From Lotus japonicus (Eukaryota; Streptophyta; Magnoliopsida; Fabales; Fabaceae): DNA of 64,000 nt. Made by a program: the position numbers and the translations under genes. The stretch covers positions 30,846,743 to 30,910,742 of the forward strand of contig NC_080043.1 in the NCBI RefSeq assembly GCF_012489685.1, written 5' to 3'. Within the stretch, counting starts at the first letter, position 1; each line of letters starts with the position of its first letter. Below the pieces are notes generated by a model. The model was not told the origin of the DNA, searched no databases, and was given only the letters and a program-made list of their open reading frames with translations. Positions 46,584 through 55,698 of the stretch are shown one piece after another.

Positions 46584-47880
46584 ACCCCTTTCTTTGTTGC
46601 TCGAGTCGTCGACATGGATAACCCAGGAGATCTCCGGAGGGGGTTCTTCATCGTCAGTGAGCTCTATCAGGAAATCTGCTAGGACTTGTGCCTTTATCGC
46701 GCACTTGGGCTCGTACTAGAGGTCGTGTTCGGACAGCTCGATGGATCAGCTTACCATGCGCCCAGCCAAATCTGGTTTGTGTAGGACTTGCTTGACTGGC
46801 TGGTCTGTGGGAACGATGATGCGGTGGGATTGGAAGTACCTTCTGAGGCGTCTGGCCGTGGTCAAGAGGGTGAGTGTCACTTTCTCGAGTGTTTGGTACC
46901 GGAGTTCCGCTCCCTTCAGCGAACGGCTGACGAAGTAGACAGGCAGCTGGACTCAAGACTCTTCTCTTACCAGGACGGAGCTCACGGCTTTGTCTGGTAC
47001 GACCAGGTATAGGTACAGGGGCTCCCCCTGTTTTGAACTTGACAGGATCGGCGGGGAGGTGAGGATTTCCTTTAGTCGGGAGAAAGCTTGTTCGGCCTCT
47101 TCTGTCCAAGCGAAATTCGCTCCCTTCTTCAGTTGGGTGTAAAGTGGCAGGGCCCGCAAGGCGGCCTTGGGGAGGAACCTGCCGATTGCGGCCATTCGTC
47201 CTGCTAACTGCTGGACTTCCTTGACCGTGCGGGGACTTTTCATGTTCATAATGGCCTGACAGTTCTCCGAATTCAGCTCGATCCCGCGGCTTGTTAGCAT
47301 GTATCCGAGGAATTTTCCGCTCTTGACGCCAAAAGTACACTTGTCCGGGTTGAGGCGCATGTTGTGCTTATTTAGTTGCTCGAAGACGACTGCTAGATCG
47401 GCGGCGTGATCGCCTCCCTTGGGCGTCTTTACGATGATGTCGTCTATGTAGACTTCGACGGACTTTCCTATAAGGGTCCCAAAAATCTTGGTCATCATCC
47501 TCTGGTAAGTGGCCACCGCGTTCTTTAGACCGAACGAGAGCATAGTGTAGCAGTATGTCCCTCGGTCAGTTATGAAAGCTGTCTTCTCTTCGTCTTCACG
47601 GTACATAGGGATCTGGTTGTACCCGGAGTACGCGTCCATGAGGGATAGGTACTCGTATCCCGATGAGTTATCTACCAAGGCATCGATGCTGGGAAGGGGA
47701 ATAGGGTCCTTCGGGCATGCTTTGTTCAGGTCGGTGTAGTCGACGCACATCCTCCACTTCCCATTAGACTTCTTCTCCAGGACCACGTTCAATAACCAAG
47801 TAGTGTACTTGACTTCGCGGATGATCCCGGCCTGAAGTAGCTCGTTAGTCTATCTCTTGATCACCTCTTGCTTCTCCGCG
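46584..47880 (-). pseudogene. Gypsy-A reverse transcriptase and first RNase H
   Basis: ORF 47792-46953 (279 aa) plus flanks: LEKKSNGKWRMCVDYTDLNK, LMDAYSGYNQI, SFGLKNAVATYQRMM, catalytic VYIDDIIVKT and NPDKCTFGVKSGKFLGYML. The conventional RNase H follows (AFSRLKEILTSPPIL) and then, in another frame, RYQTLEK and ADFLIEL. Next is the start of the second RNase H (IHVDDSSNKERG), cut by Gypsy-B. An in-frame stop before the RT (at about 47850) and a frameshift near 46950 disable it. Confidence 0.85.
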
Positions 47881-48180
47881 CTCATCTGTCTCTTCTTCTG
47901 GGCGACTGGTTTGAACTTCCTGTCGACTGCTAGCTTGTGGTTGCAGAACGTAGGTCGATGCCTGGCATATCAGTGGACGACCATGCGAATAACTTCCCAT
48001 TATCTTTCAGAAGGCTTTCCAGTCGGGTGGACAGGTCCTGCGGGAGGTCACGTGCTAATTTCGTGACGTGCTCGGGACTGGGGCCGATCTGGAGGGATCC
48101 GGCCTCTCCGTTGGGCTTGAGGCGTTGATCGTCTCTGGACTGGTCCACTCTCGGTCGATGTCGGTCAAGCAGGCTCCTTC

Positions 48181-48783
48181 TCAGAGATGGAAGTTCTCGA
48201 CTCGCTTTCCGAGGCCGGACTTCTTCCTCTTGCGGTCTTCTCTGGCTATCCTGCAGTTGGAGTTGTAGCATCCCCTGGCCATGGTTAGGTTTTCGCGTAC
48301 GGAGACCGCCCTGCCGGCCCACAAGTGCTTCAGCATGAGGTGGTGGGTGGAAATGATGGCTCGGTAGGCGTTGAGGCTTGGTCTACCGATGATAGCGTTG
48401 TCCGCTGTTGAGCATTCCACCACCAAGAAGCGGGCCTTCACTGTCCTGCAAACATCAGGGTCTCCTAGGGAGATGTATGTATCAAAATATCCTAAGGGAA
48501 GGACTCTGTCCCCAGTGAACCCGATCAGGTCGTGGTCGTAGGGGACCAGGTCCTTCACAAACAGGCCTAGGCTCTTATAAGCATCATAAAACATAATGTC
48601 AGCGGAACTACCTGTGTCGATGAGGATCCTTTTGATCTTATCATTTGCAATGAGGGCTTCGACCACGATCGGGTCGTCTTCTTCGCCGGTGTCCGCACCA
48701 TAGTCGTCCTCAGTGAAACTGATGGATACTTTCTGTTGAGGTGGGCGGATGGAGCCCGGGCGGGGCTGCCTTGCGGCTGACAT
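48181..48783 (-). pseudogene. Gypsy-A aspartic protease
   Basis: 200-codon minus-strand ORF with ISFTEDDYG, the active site ILIDTGSSADIMFYDAYKSL near residue 53 and NAIIGRPSLNAYRAI near 128, the retropepsin-like domain of Tat/Athila-type gypsy polyproteins. Isolated from gag by the MITE at 48855 and from the RT by a frameshift and stops. Confidence 0.85.
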
Positions 48784-48854
48784 GATGACTCTAGTACTCC
48801 TCTTCCGGCTATTGTTCGAAGGTCCTCCGGCTGCCTAACCTCCAGCGTTGGAGT

Positions 48855-49191
48855 TAGAGCTGGGTAAGCGGGTCGAAGTCCGCGGGCCGGCCCGCGAGAC
48901 CGCGGACTAGTGCGGGCTATAGCCCGGAAAATAGAGGACCGTTAAAATGCGGGCCTACGCGAAGCGGGCCAGCGCGGTGCGGGTCAATGCGAGACGGGCC
49001 TACGAGGGCAAAAAAGGGGGTGAGAGAGGCCAAAGCCGGTGGATCGCCCCGCGAAACCGCGGACTAGTGCGGGCTATAGCCCGGAAAATAGAGGACTGCT
49101 AAAATGCGGCCCTACGCGGGGCGAGCCAACGCGGGGCGGGCTTGTGTGGGGCGGGCTTGCGCGGGGCGGTCCACCCGCGTACCCAGCTCTA
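48855..49191. mobile_element. hAT-type MITE inserted in Gypsy-A, 337 bp, GC-rich
   Basis: Inverted ends TAGAGCTGGGTA (both termini) with an 8-bp near-perfect target duplication gttggagt / gttggagc (48847-48854, 49192-49199). The interior has a tandem duplication with 157-bp period (ccgcggactag at 48900 and 49057) and is dense in cgggc/gcccg. No coding capacity. Confidence 0.75.
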
Positions 49192-49199
49192 GTTGGAGC

Positions 49200-50227
49200 C
49201 AACACTGACTAGATTAGTCCCGTGGCGCCTCCGTATCGTTCCGGTCGGGACTTCTGCGTCGGGAGGGGCTTCTACGGCGATCGGGGCTTCGCCGACGATC
49301 GGGGCTTCTGCGACGATCGGGGCTCCTGTTTCGTGGAGGAGTTCGGGCTCGGTTCCTTGGCGAGGTCCGAGCTCGGAGTCTTGGTGGGGTTGGGTGAGCG
49401 TGGACGAGGGAGGTCGCCCGAGGAGAGGGCGACGTACTTTGACAGTCACCCGGTTCTGACCAGTTCTTCGACTTTGTCCTTCAGGTTCAGGCACTCGTTC
49501 GTGTTGTGACCGGGGCTGTCATGGAACTCGCAGAATCTTTTAGAGTCCAACTTATCTCCCCGCGTAAGTAGGGGGTTTGTCCCTGAGGTCGGTGGAGGCT
49601 CTTTCTCTCAAAATGCGGGAAAGGGAAGAGTTTAGGGGGGTATAGTTGTCATATTTCTTCCGCTTTGGTTTCTTGTCGTCTTGGTTCTTGCGGCGGGTCT
49701 CTCAATCACGCTTCGCTTCGCCCGGTTCTCTGGCTTTCTCGGGGGCCCTATGGGTAGGGTTTTGATTGGCCGACCTCAATGTTGCCGCTTCCTCCATGTT
49801 GATGTATTTCTCGGACCTGACTTGGAATTCTTCCAGCGTCTTCACTTTTTTCCCATCCAGGGAAGTCAAGAAAGAGCCAGGTCGGAGGGCTTGTCGCACC
49901 AGGATCAGACGGACCTGGGGGAGTAGGTCTGGGATGTCTCCCGCCTCCTTGTTGAAGCGATTAAGGAAAGCTTTCAGGGATTCCTTCTTGCCCTGCTTAA
50001 CCAAGGCCAGGGTCTCCTCTGATTTCGGAATGTTCCTCACTGAGGAGTACTGAGACAGGAAGCACGACATGACCTCTTCCCAGCTGTGAATGGAGTTGTT
50101 GGGGAGGTTTTGGAACCAATTCATTGGGCCCTTCCCCAAACTCATCGGAAAACAACAGCAGTAGATTGGGTCGCTAGCTCCTGCGTACTGCATGACTCCC
50201 ATGAAGAAGTTGATGTCCTCGGTTGGG
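49200..50227 (-). pseudogene. Gypsy-A gag, C-terminal part
   Basis: Minus strand from 50227: PTEDINF, then ORF 50202-49702 with GVMQYAGASDPIYCCCFPMS, MNWFQNLPNNSIHSWEEVM, SEETLALVKQGKKESLKAF and FNKEAGDIPDLLPQVRL, the plant retrotransposon gag domain. Downstream frames at 49494-49200 are Pro/Glu-rich linker. The N-terminal part is on the other side of Copia-1 (61393-61157). Confidence 0.8.
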
Positions 50228-50232
50228 TCTGA

Positions 50233-51442
50233 TGTAAGATCAAGTTTTGATCTAGTAGTACAACTCTATGTTTTGATGATTACAAGTTAACCTTTTGATA
50301 TGAACAATTGTGGTACTCTAACGTGTTTTTCTGAGTGTGCTATTTACAGGCTCTGACCTCAACTCAATCTCACACAAATCAGAAGCACTGTGTATAAAGA
50401 GTGACCCAAGCAACGCTTTCGCATTCACCATGTTCAGTATGAACAGTGGAAAAGCTTCAGAAGTTCTGAAGTTATACAAACTCTGATGTGGACTCAGTCG
50501 CTAGAAGCTCTGAAGATCCAGAAGTTCTGATAACCAAGAAACACTGAAGGTTCAGATGTTCTGATGGTGTAGAAGACTCTGAAGATCCAGAAGCTGAATA
50601 GTGGAAACTCTGAAGTCCAGAAGCAAGAAACTCTGAAGGCCATGTTCTTCCCTCTGAGTTCAGAATCAGAAGATACAATGGTCAGAGGATCTGTGCTTTC
50701 CCTCTGACTCTGATCAACCGGCTTCACAAGTTCCAATATGAAGCATTCCCCTGATCAGAAGTCTCCTAGGTTTAAAGGTCGCGTCGCTATCCAAGTACAA
50801 AAGCTACTGTACCTTCCTGACGACCTACCTAACGTTCTCAGCCACAGCAGAAGCTGGATTTTCCAGAACTGCCCTCCAACGGTAGCATTTCCCATGCATC
50901 GCTCAACCCTAATCCTTGGAGTATATAAAGAGGCTGAAGACTGAAAGAAACGGCTAGAAGAAGCATTCACATACGCAAGACATATTCGAAAATCTTCTAA
51001 GTTTTCTTTCATCTGAAATTCATTGAGTTTACTATTAGCTTTTTTGAAGCAAATCTCTTGTAAACAATTCTTTGATAAACAGTTTGTTTAGTTCCTTTAG
51101 GAGATCAAGGTTGATCGGATCCTAGAGAAGACTAAGAGAGTGAATCTTAGTGTGAGCTAAGTCAGTGTAATTGTTAGTCACTTGTAGGTTTCAAGTGCAG
51201 TTGTAACTCTTACCTGATTAGTGGATTGCCTTCATTCTAAGAAGGAAGAAATCACCTTAACGGGTGGACTGGAGTAGCTTGAGTGATTTATCAAGTGAAC
51301 CAGGATAAAATCCTTGTGTGCTTTTCTATCTCTTATCTTTAGCACTTAAGTTCTCGAAAGATTTGTCAAAATCTTTAAGGTGGAAGTTTTATACTGAAAA
51401 CGTTATTCAAACCCCCCCTTTCTACCGTTTTTCATACCTTCA
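50233..51442 (+). repeat. Copia-1 5' LTR
   Basis: 1210 bp, TGTAAGATCAAG to CATACCTTCA. TATA box gtatataaag at 50921-50930. Recurrent units around tctgaagatccagaag between 50505 and 50645. Confidence 0.93.
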
Positions 51443-51444
51443 AT

Positions 51445-51456
51445 TGGTATCAGAGC
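51445..51456 (+). promoter_or_regulatory. Copia-1 primer-binding site (initiator tRNA-Met)
   Basis: tggtatcagagc, two bases after the LTR end. Confidence 0.92.
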
Positions 51457-51514
51457 GCAAGTTCTGATTACCACACCTAACAGTGTTCAGTGATCCGGGC
51501 CGGTGTGAAAAACA

Positions 51515-53425
51515 ATGGCTGCCACCACCAGTGAAACTCAAAGAGATGGTTACAATGCAAAGCCTCCTATGTTCGACGGTCAAAGGTTCGAATATTGGAA
51601 AGATAGACTGGAAAGTTTCTTTCTGGGTTTCGATGCAGATCTCTGGGATATTATTGTGGATGGCTACGAGCGTCCAGTTGATGCAGATGGCAAGAAGATC
51701 CCAAGGTCAGAGATGACTGCAGATCAAAAGAAGCTGTACTCACAACATCACAAAGCAAGAGCAATTCTTCTAAGTGCTATTTCCTATGAAGAGTACCAGA
51801 AGATTACAGATCGTGAGTTTGCAAAAGGCATTTTTGAATCTCTGAAGATGTCTCATGAAGGAAACAAGAAAGTCAAAGAATCAAAGGCATTGTCTTTGAT
51901 CCAAAAGTATGAATCCTTCATCATGGAGCCAAATGAGTCCATTGAAGAAATGTTCTCCAGATTTCAGCTGCTTGTAGCTGGCATACGACCTCTCAACAAG
52001 AGCTACACAACAAAAGATCATGTCATCAGGGTCATCAGGTGTCTTTCTGAAAGTTGGATGCCTTTGGTGACTTCAATAGAGCTCACGAGAGACGTTGAGA
52101 ATATGAGTTTAGAAGAACTCATCAGCATTTTGAAATGCCATGAGCTGAAGCGCTCAGAGATGCAAGATCTGAGGAAAAAGTCCATAGCCTTGAAATCCAA
52201 ATCTGAAAAGGCTAAGGTTGAGAAGTCAAAAGCTCTTCAAGCTGAAGAAGAGGAATCTGAAGAAGCATCAGAAGATTCTGATGAAGATGAGCTGACTCTG
52301 ATCTCCAAGAGACTCAACCGCATCTGGAAGCACAGGTAGAGCAAGTTCAAAGGCTCTGGAAAGGCAAAAGGAAAGTATGAGTCCTCAGGCCAGAAGAAGT
52401 CTTCAATCAAGGAAGTCACATGTTTTGAGTGCAAAGAATCTGGGCACTACAAGAGTGATTGTCCAAAGTTGAAGAAGGACAAGAAGCCAAAGAAGCACTT
52501 CAAGACCAAGAAGAGTCTGATGGTGACATTTGATGAATCAGAGTCAGAGGATGTTGACTCTGATGGTGAAGTCCAAGGACTCATGGCCATTGTCAAAGAC
52601 AAAGGAGCAGAGTCAAAGGAAGTTGTTGACTCTGACTCAGAATCAGAAGGAGATCCTAACTCAGATGATGAAAATGAGGTATTCGCTTCTTTCTCTACCT
52701 CTGAACTGAAACATGCACTATCTGATATCATGGATAAGTATAACTCCTTATTGTCTAAGCATAAGAAGCTGAAAAAGAACTTATCTGCTGTTTCCAAAAC
52801 TCCTTCTGAACATGAGAAAATTATTTCTGATTTGAAAAATGATAATCATGCTTTGATCAATTCTAACTCTGTGCTTAAGAACCAGATTGCTAAGTTAGAA
52901 GAAATTGTTGCCTGTGATGCCTCTGATTGTAGAAATGAATCTAAGTATGAAAAGTCTTTTCAAAGATTCCTAGCTAAAAGCGTGGATAGAAGCTTAATGG
53001 CTTCAATGATCTATGGCGTAAGCAGAAATGGAATGCATGGCATTGGCTATTCTAAACCAATTAGAAATGAGCCCTCTGTGTCTAAAGCTAAATCCTTGTA
53101 TGAATGCTTTGTTCCCTCTGGTACCATATTGCCTGATCTTGTACCTGCTAAAGTTGCTAAAAACCCTCTTAAAAAGGGATCTTTCTCTATGACTAAATAT
53201 CATGCAAATATTCCCTTAAAATATCATGTTGAGACACCCAAGGTGATCAGAACCTCTGGGGTAACTAACAAGAGAGGACCCAGAAAGTGGGTACCTAAGG
53301 ACAAGATTATCTATGTTGCAGATATCCTTGATAGCTCCACTGAAACACCAATCATGGTATCTGGACAGTGGATGCTCGCGTCACATGACGGGAGAAAGGC
53401 GTATGTTCCGAGAGCTGAAACTTAA
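51515..53425 (+). pseudogene. Copia-1 gag with one nonsense codon
   Basis: Frame open from ATG 51515 except TAG at 52337-52339, where Copia-2 has CAG (KHRQSK). After the stop the same frame continues with the zinc knuckle CFECKESGHYKSDC (from 52421) and the acidic, coiled-coil C-terminal region, ending RAET at 53425. It is otherwise almost identical to the open 620-codon Gag of Copia-2. Gag supplies the virus-like particle; with this stop only the N-terminal 274 residues would be made. Confidence 0.88.
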
Positions 53426-53459
53426 GCCTGGAGGCGAAGTTGGCTTTGGAGGAAATGAA
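53352..53459 (+). pseudogene. Copia-1 protease stub
   Basis: In the frame one step away from gag, 53352 on reads SWYLDSGCSRHMTGERRMF then [16 protein letters not shown], the active site (DSG) and following strand of the copia aspartic protease. It ends after about 36 residues at the deletion junction; the rest of protease and the whole integrase are absent. Confidence 0.8.
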
Positions 53460-55254
53460 AAGGTCAAAGCTAGTTGAAAAGTTTGCAGATTTAAGCATTA
53501 ATGTTTCTGACAAAGGCAAAGCTCCAGAGGAAGATGAGCCAGAGGAAGATGAACCAGAGGAAGAAGCTGGTCCCTCTAACTCACAAACTCTGAAGAAGAG
53601 CAGAATCACTGCAGCTCACCCTAAGGAATTGATTCTGGGCAACAAAGATGAACCAGTCAGAACCAGATCTGCCTTCAGACCCTCTGAAGAGACCTTGCTC
53701 AGTCTGAAAGGATTGGTGTCCTTAATTGAACCCAAGTCCATAGATGAAGCTCTTCAGGACAAGGATTGGATTCTGGCCATGGAAGAAGAACTGAATCAAT
53801 TTTCCAAGAATGATGTTTGGAGCTTAGTGAAGAAGCCTGAGAATGTCCATATTATTGGAACGAAATGGGTATTCAGAAACAAGCTGAATGAGAAAGGAGA
53901 TGTAGTCAGAAACAAGGCAAGGCTAGTTGCTCAAGGCTACAGCCAGCAGGAAGGAATAGACTACACTGAAACATTTGCTCCAGTAGCAAGACTGGAGGCA
54001 ATCAGACTGTTGATCTCTTTCTCAGTAAATCACAACATAGTTCTACATCAGATGGACGTAAAGAGTGCCTTCCTAAATGGTTATATCTCAGAGGAAGTCT
54101 ATGTTCATCAACCCCCTTTTGAAGATGAGAAGAAACCAGACCATGTGTTCAAATTGAAGAAATCTCTCTACGGTCTGAAGCAAGCTCCCAGAGCATGGTA
54201 TGAGAGACTCAGCTCATTCCTTCTGGAGAATGAGTTTGTAAGGGGTAAAGTAGATACAACTCTTTTTTGCAAGACTTATAAAGATGATATCTTAATTGTG
54301 CAAATTTATGTTGATGATATTATATTTGGTTCTGCTAATCAATCTCTATGCAAAGAATTTTCTGAGATGATGCAGGCTGAATTTGAAATGAGTATGATGG
54401 GAGAATTAAAGTACTTTCTGGGAATACAAGTTGATCAAACACCAGAAGGAACATATATCCATCAGAGCAAGTACACTAAAGAACTTCTGAAGAAGTTCAA
54501 TATGCTGGAATCTACAGTGGCCAAGACTCCAATGCATCCTACATGCATTCTGGAGAAAGAAGATAAAAGTGGTAAAGTATGTCAGAAGCTCTATCGTGGC
54601 ATGATAGGTTCACTTCTATACTTAACTGCATCTAGGCCAGACATATTATTTAGTGTTCACTTATGTGCTCGTTTCCAATCAGATCCAAGGGAAACCCACT
54701 TAACTGCTGTTAAGAGGATCCTAAGGTATCTGAAAGGCACCACTAACCTTGGCTTGATGTATAAGAAAACATCAGAGTATAAGCTTTCAGGTTACTGTGA
54801 TGCTGACTATGCTGGAGATAGAACAGAGAGAAAAAGTACTTCTGGAAATTGTCAATTTCTGGGAAGCAATCTAGTCTCATGGGCAAGCAAGAGGCAATCA
54901 ACCATTGCACTATCAACTGCAGAGGCAGAATATATCTCAGCAGCAATATGCAGCACTCAGATGCTCTGGATGAAACATCAGCTGGAGGATTATCAGATCC
55001 TTGAGAGCAATATCCCAATCTATTGTGATAACACTGCTGCAATCTCATTGAGTAAGAATCCTATCTTGCATTCAAGGGCAAAGCACATTGAGGTAAAGTA
55101 TCACTTTATTAGAGATTATGTACAGAAGGGCGTACTTCTTCTGAAGTTTGTTGATACTGACCATCAATGGGCAGATATCTTTACAAAGCCCTTAGCAGAG
55201 GATAGATTTAATTTTATTCTGAAAAATCTAAACATGGACTTTTGTCCAGAGTGA
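53440..55254 (+). CDS. Copia-1 reverse transcriptase and RNase H
   Basis: Open for about 600 codons. Acidic linker ([18 protein letters not shown]), then the copia [60 protein letters not shown] and catalytic YVDDIIFGS (54307-54333). RNase H has [29 protein letters not shown] and [19 protein letters not shown], ending [22 protein letters not shown] lacks the usual Gly of HQPPGFE. It lacks its own start codon context because it should be released from a gag-pol polyprotein that is here broken by the upstream deletion. The enzyme could still fold, but expression is doubtful. Confidence 0.88.
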   Translation: MALEEMKRSKLVEKFADLSINVSDKGKAPEEDEPEEDEPEEEAGPSNSQTLKKSRITAAHPKELILGNKDEPVRTRSAFRPSEETLLSLKGLVSLIEPKSIDEALQDKDWILAMEEELNQFSKNDVWSLVKKPENVHIIGTKWVFRNKLNEKGDVVRNKARLVAQGYSQQEGIDYTETFAPVARLEAIRLLISFSVNHNIVLHQMDVKSAFLNGYISEEVYVHQPPFEDEKKPDHVFKLKKSLYGLKQAPRAWYERLSSFLLENEFVRGKVDTTLFCKTYKDDILIVQIYVDDIIFGSANQSLCKEFSEMMQAEFEMSMMGELKYFLGIQVDQTPEGTYIHQSKYTKELLKKFNMLESTVAKTPMHPTCILEKEDKSGKVCQKLYRGMIGSLLYLTASRPDILFSVHLCARFQSDPRETHLTAVKRILRYLKGTTNLGLMYKKTSEYKLSGYCDADYAGDRTERKSTSGNCQFLGSNLVSWASKRQSTIALSTAEAEYISAAICSTQMLWMKHQLEDYQILESNIPIYCDNTAAISLSKNPILHSRAKHIEVKYHFIRDYVQKGVLLLKFVDTDHQWADIFTKPLAEDRFNFILKNLNMDFCPE

Positions 55255-55698
55255 AGATGGATCAGAACCTCTGACTATGATACTTCTTGATCAGAAGATG
55301 TCTAGTCCAGAAGGTAACTCAATCAGAGTGTGTGTACCCACTGGTACTGGCTCTGAAGCTGAGACAACAACACGTGTGTCAGTATTTCTGATGCATAGTT
55401 CCTTGTGCCCGTGTGACAGTCTGTTATGATTGCGTGTAGATATGCTTCTCTCCTGTGTGTGATTGTGTATTTTACTGTTACTATCTATCTTTAATTTTCA
55501 ACCGTTGATCTTAAAGTGCTTTTTGAATCAACAACGGTTATTTGATAAAACCCACTATACACACACGTTCTCGTTCACTTCCGGTTTTCACTCTCGCACT
55601 CTCTGTTTTTTCAAAACCGCCTTTTCTCGATTTCTCTCTCGATTTCTCTTCATCTTTCAACCTTCATCTTCTACCTCAAACCTTCAACCACTTCAAAG
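55255..55698 (+). other. Copia-1 non-coding spacer between pol and env-like ORF
   Basis: Pyrimidine-rich from 55560 (tctcgatttctctctcgatt) up to the env-like ATG. It could hold a splice acceptor or promoter for the env-like ORF, but none is certain. Confidence 0.35.
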
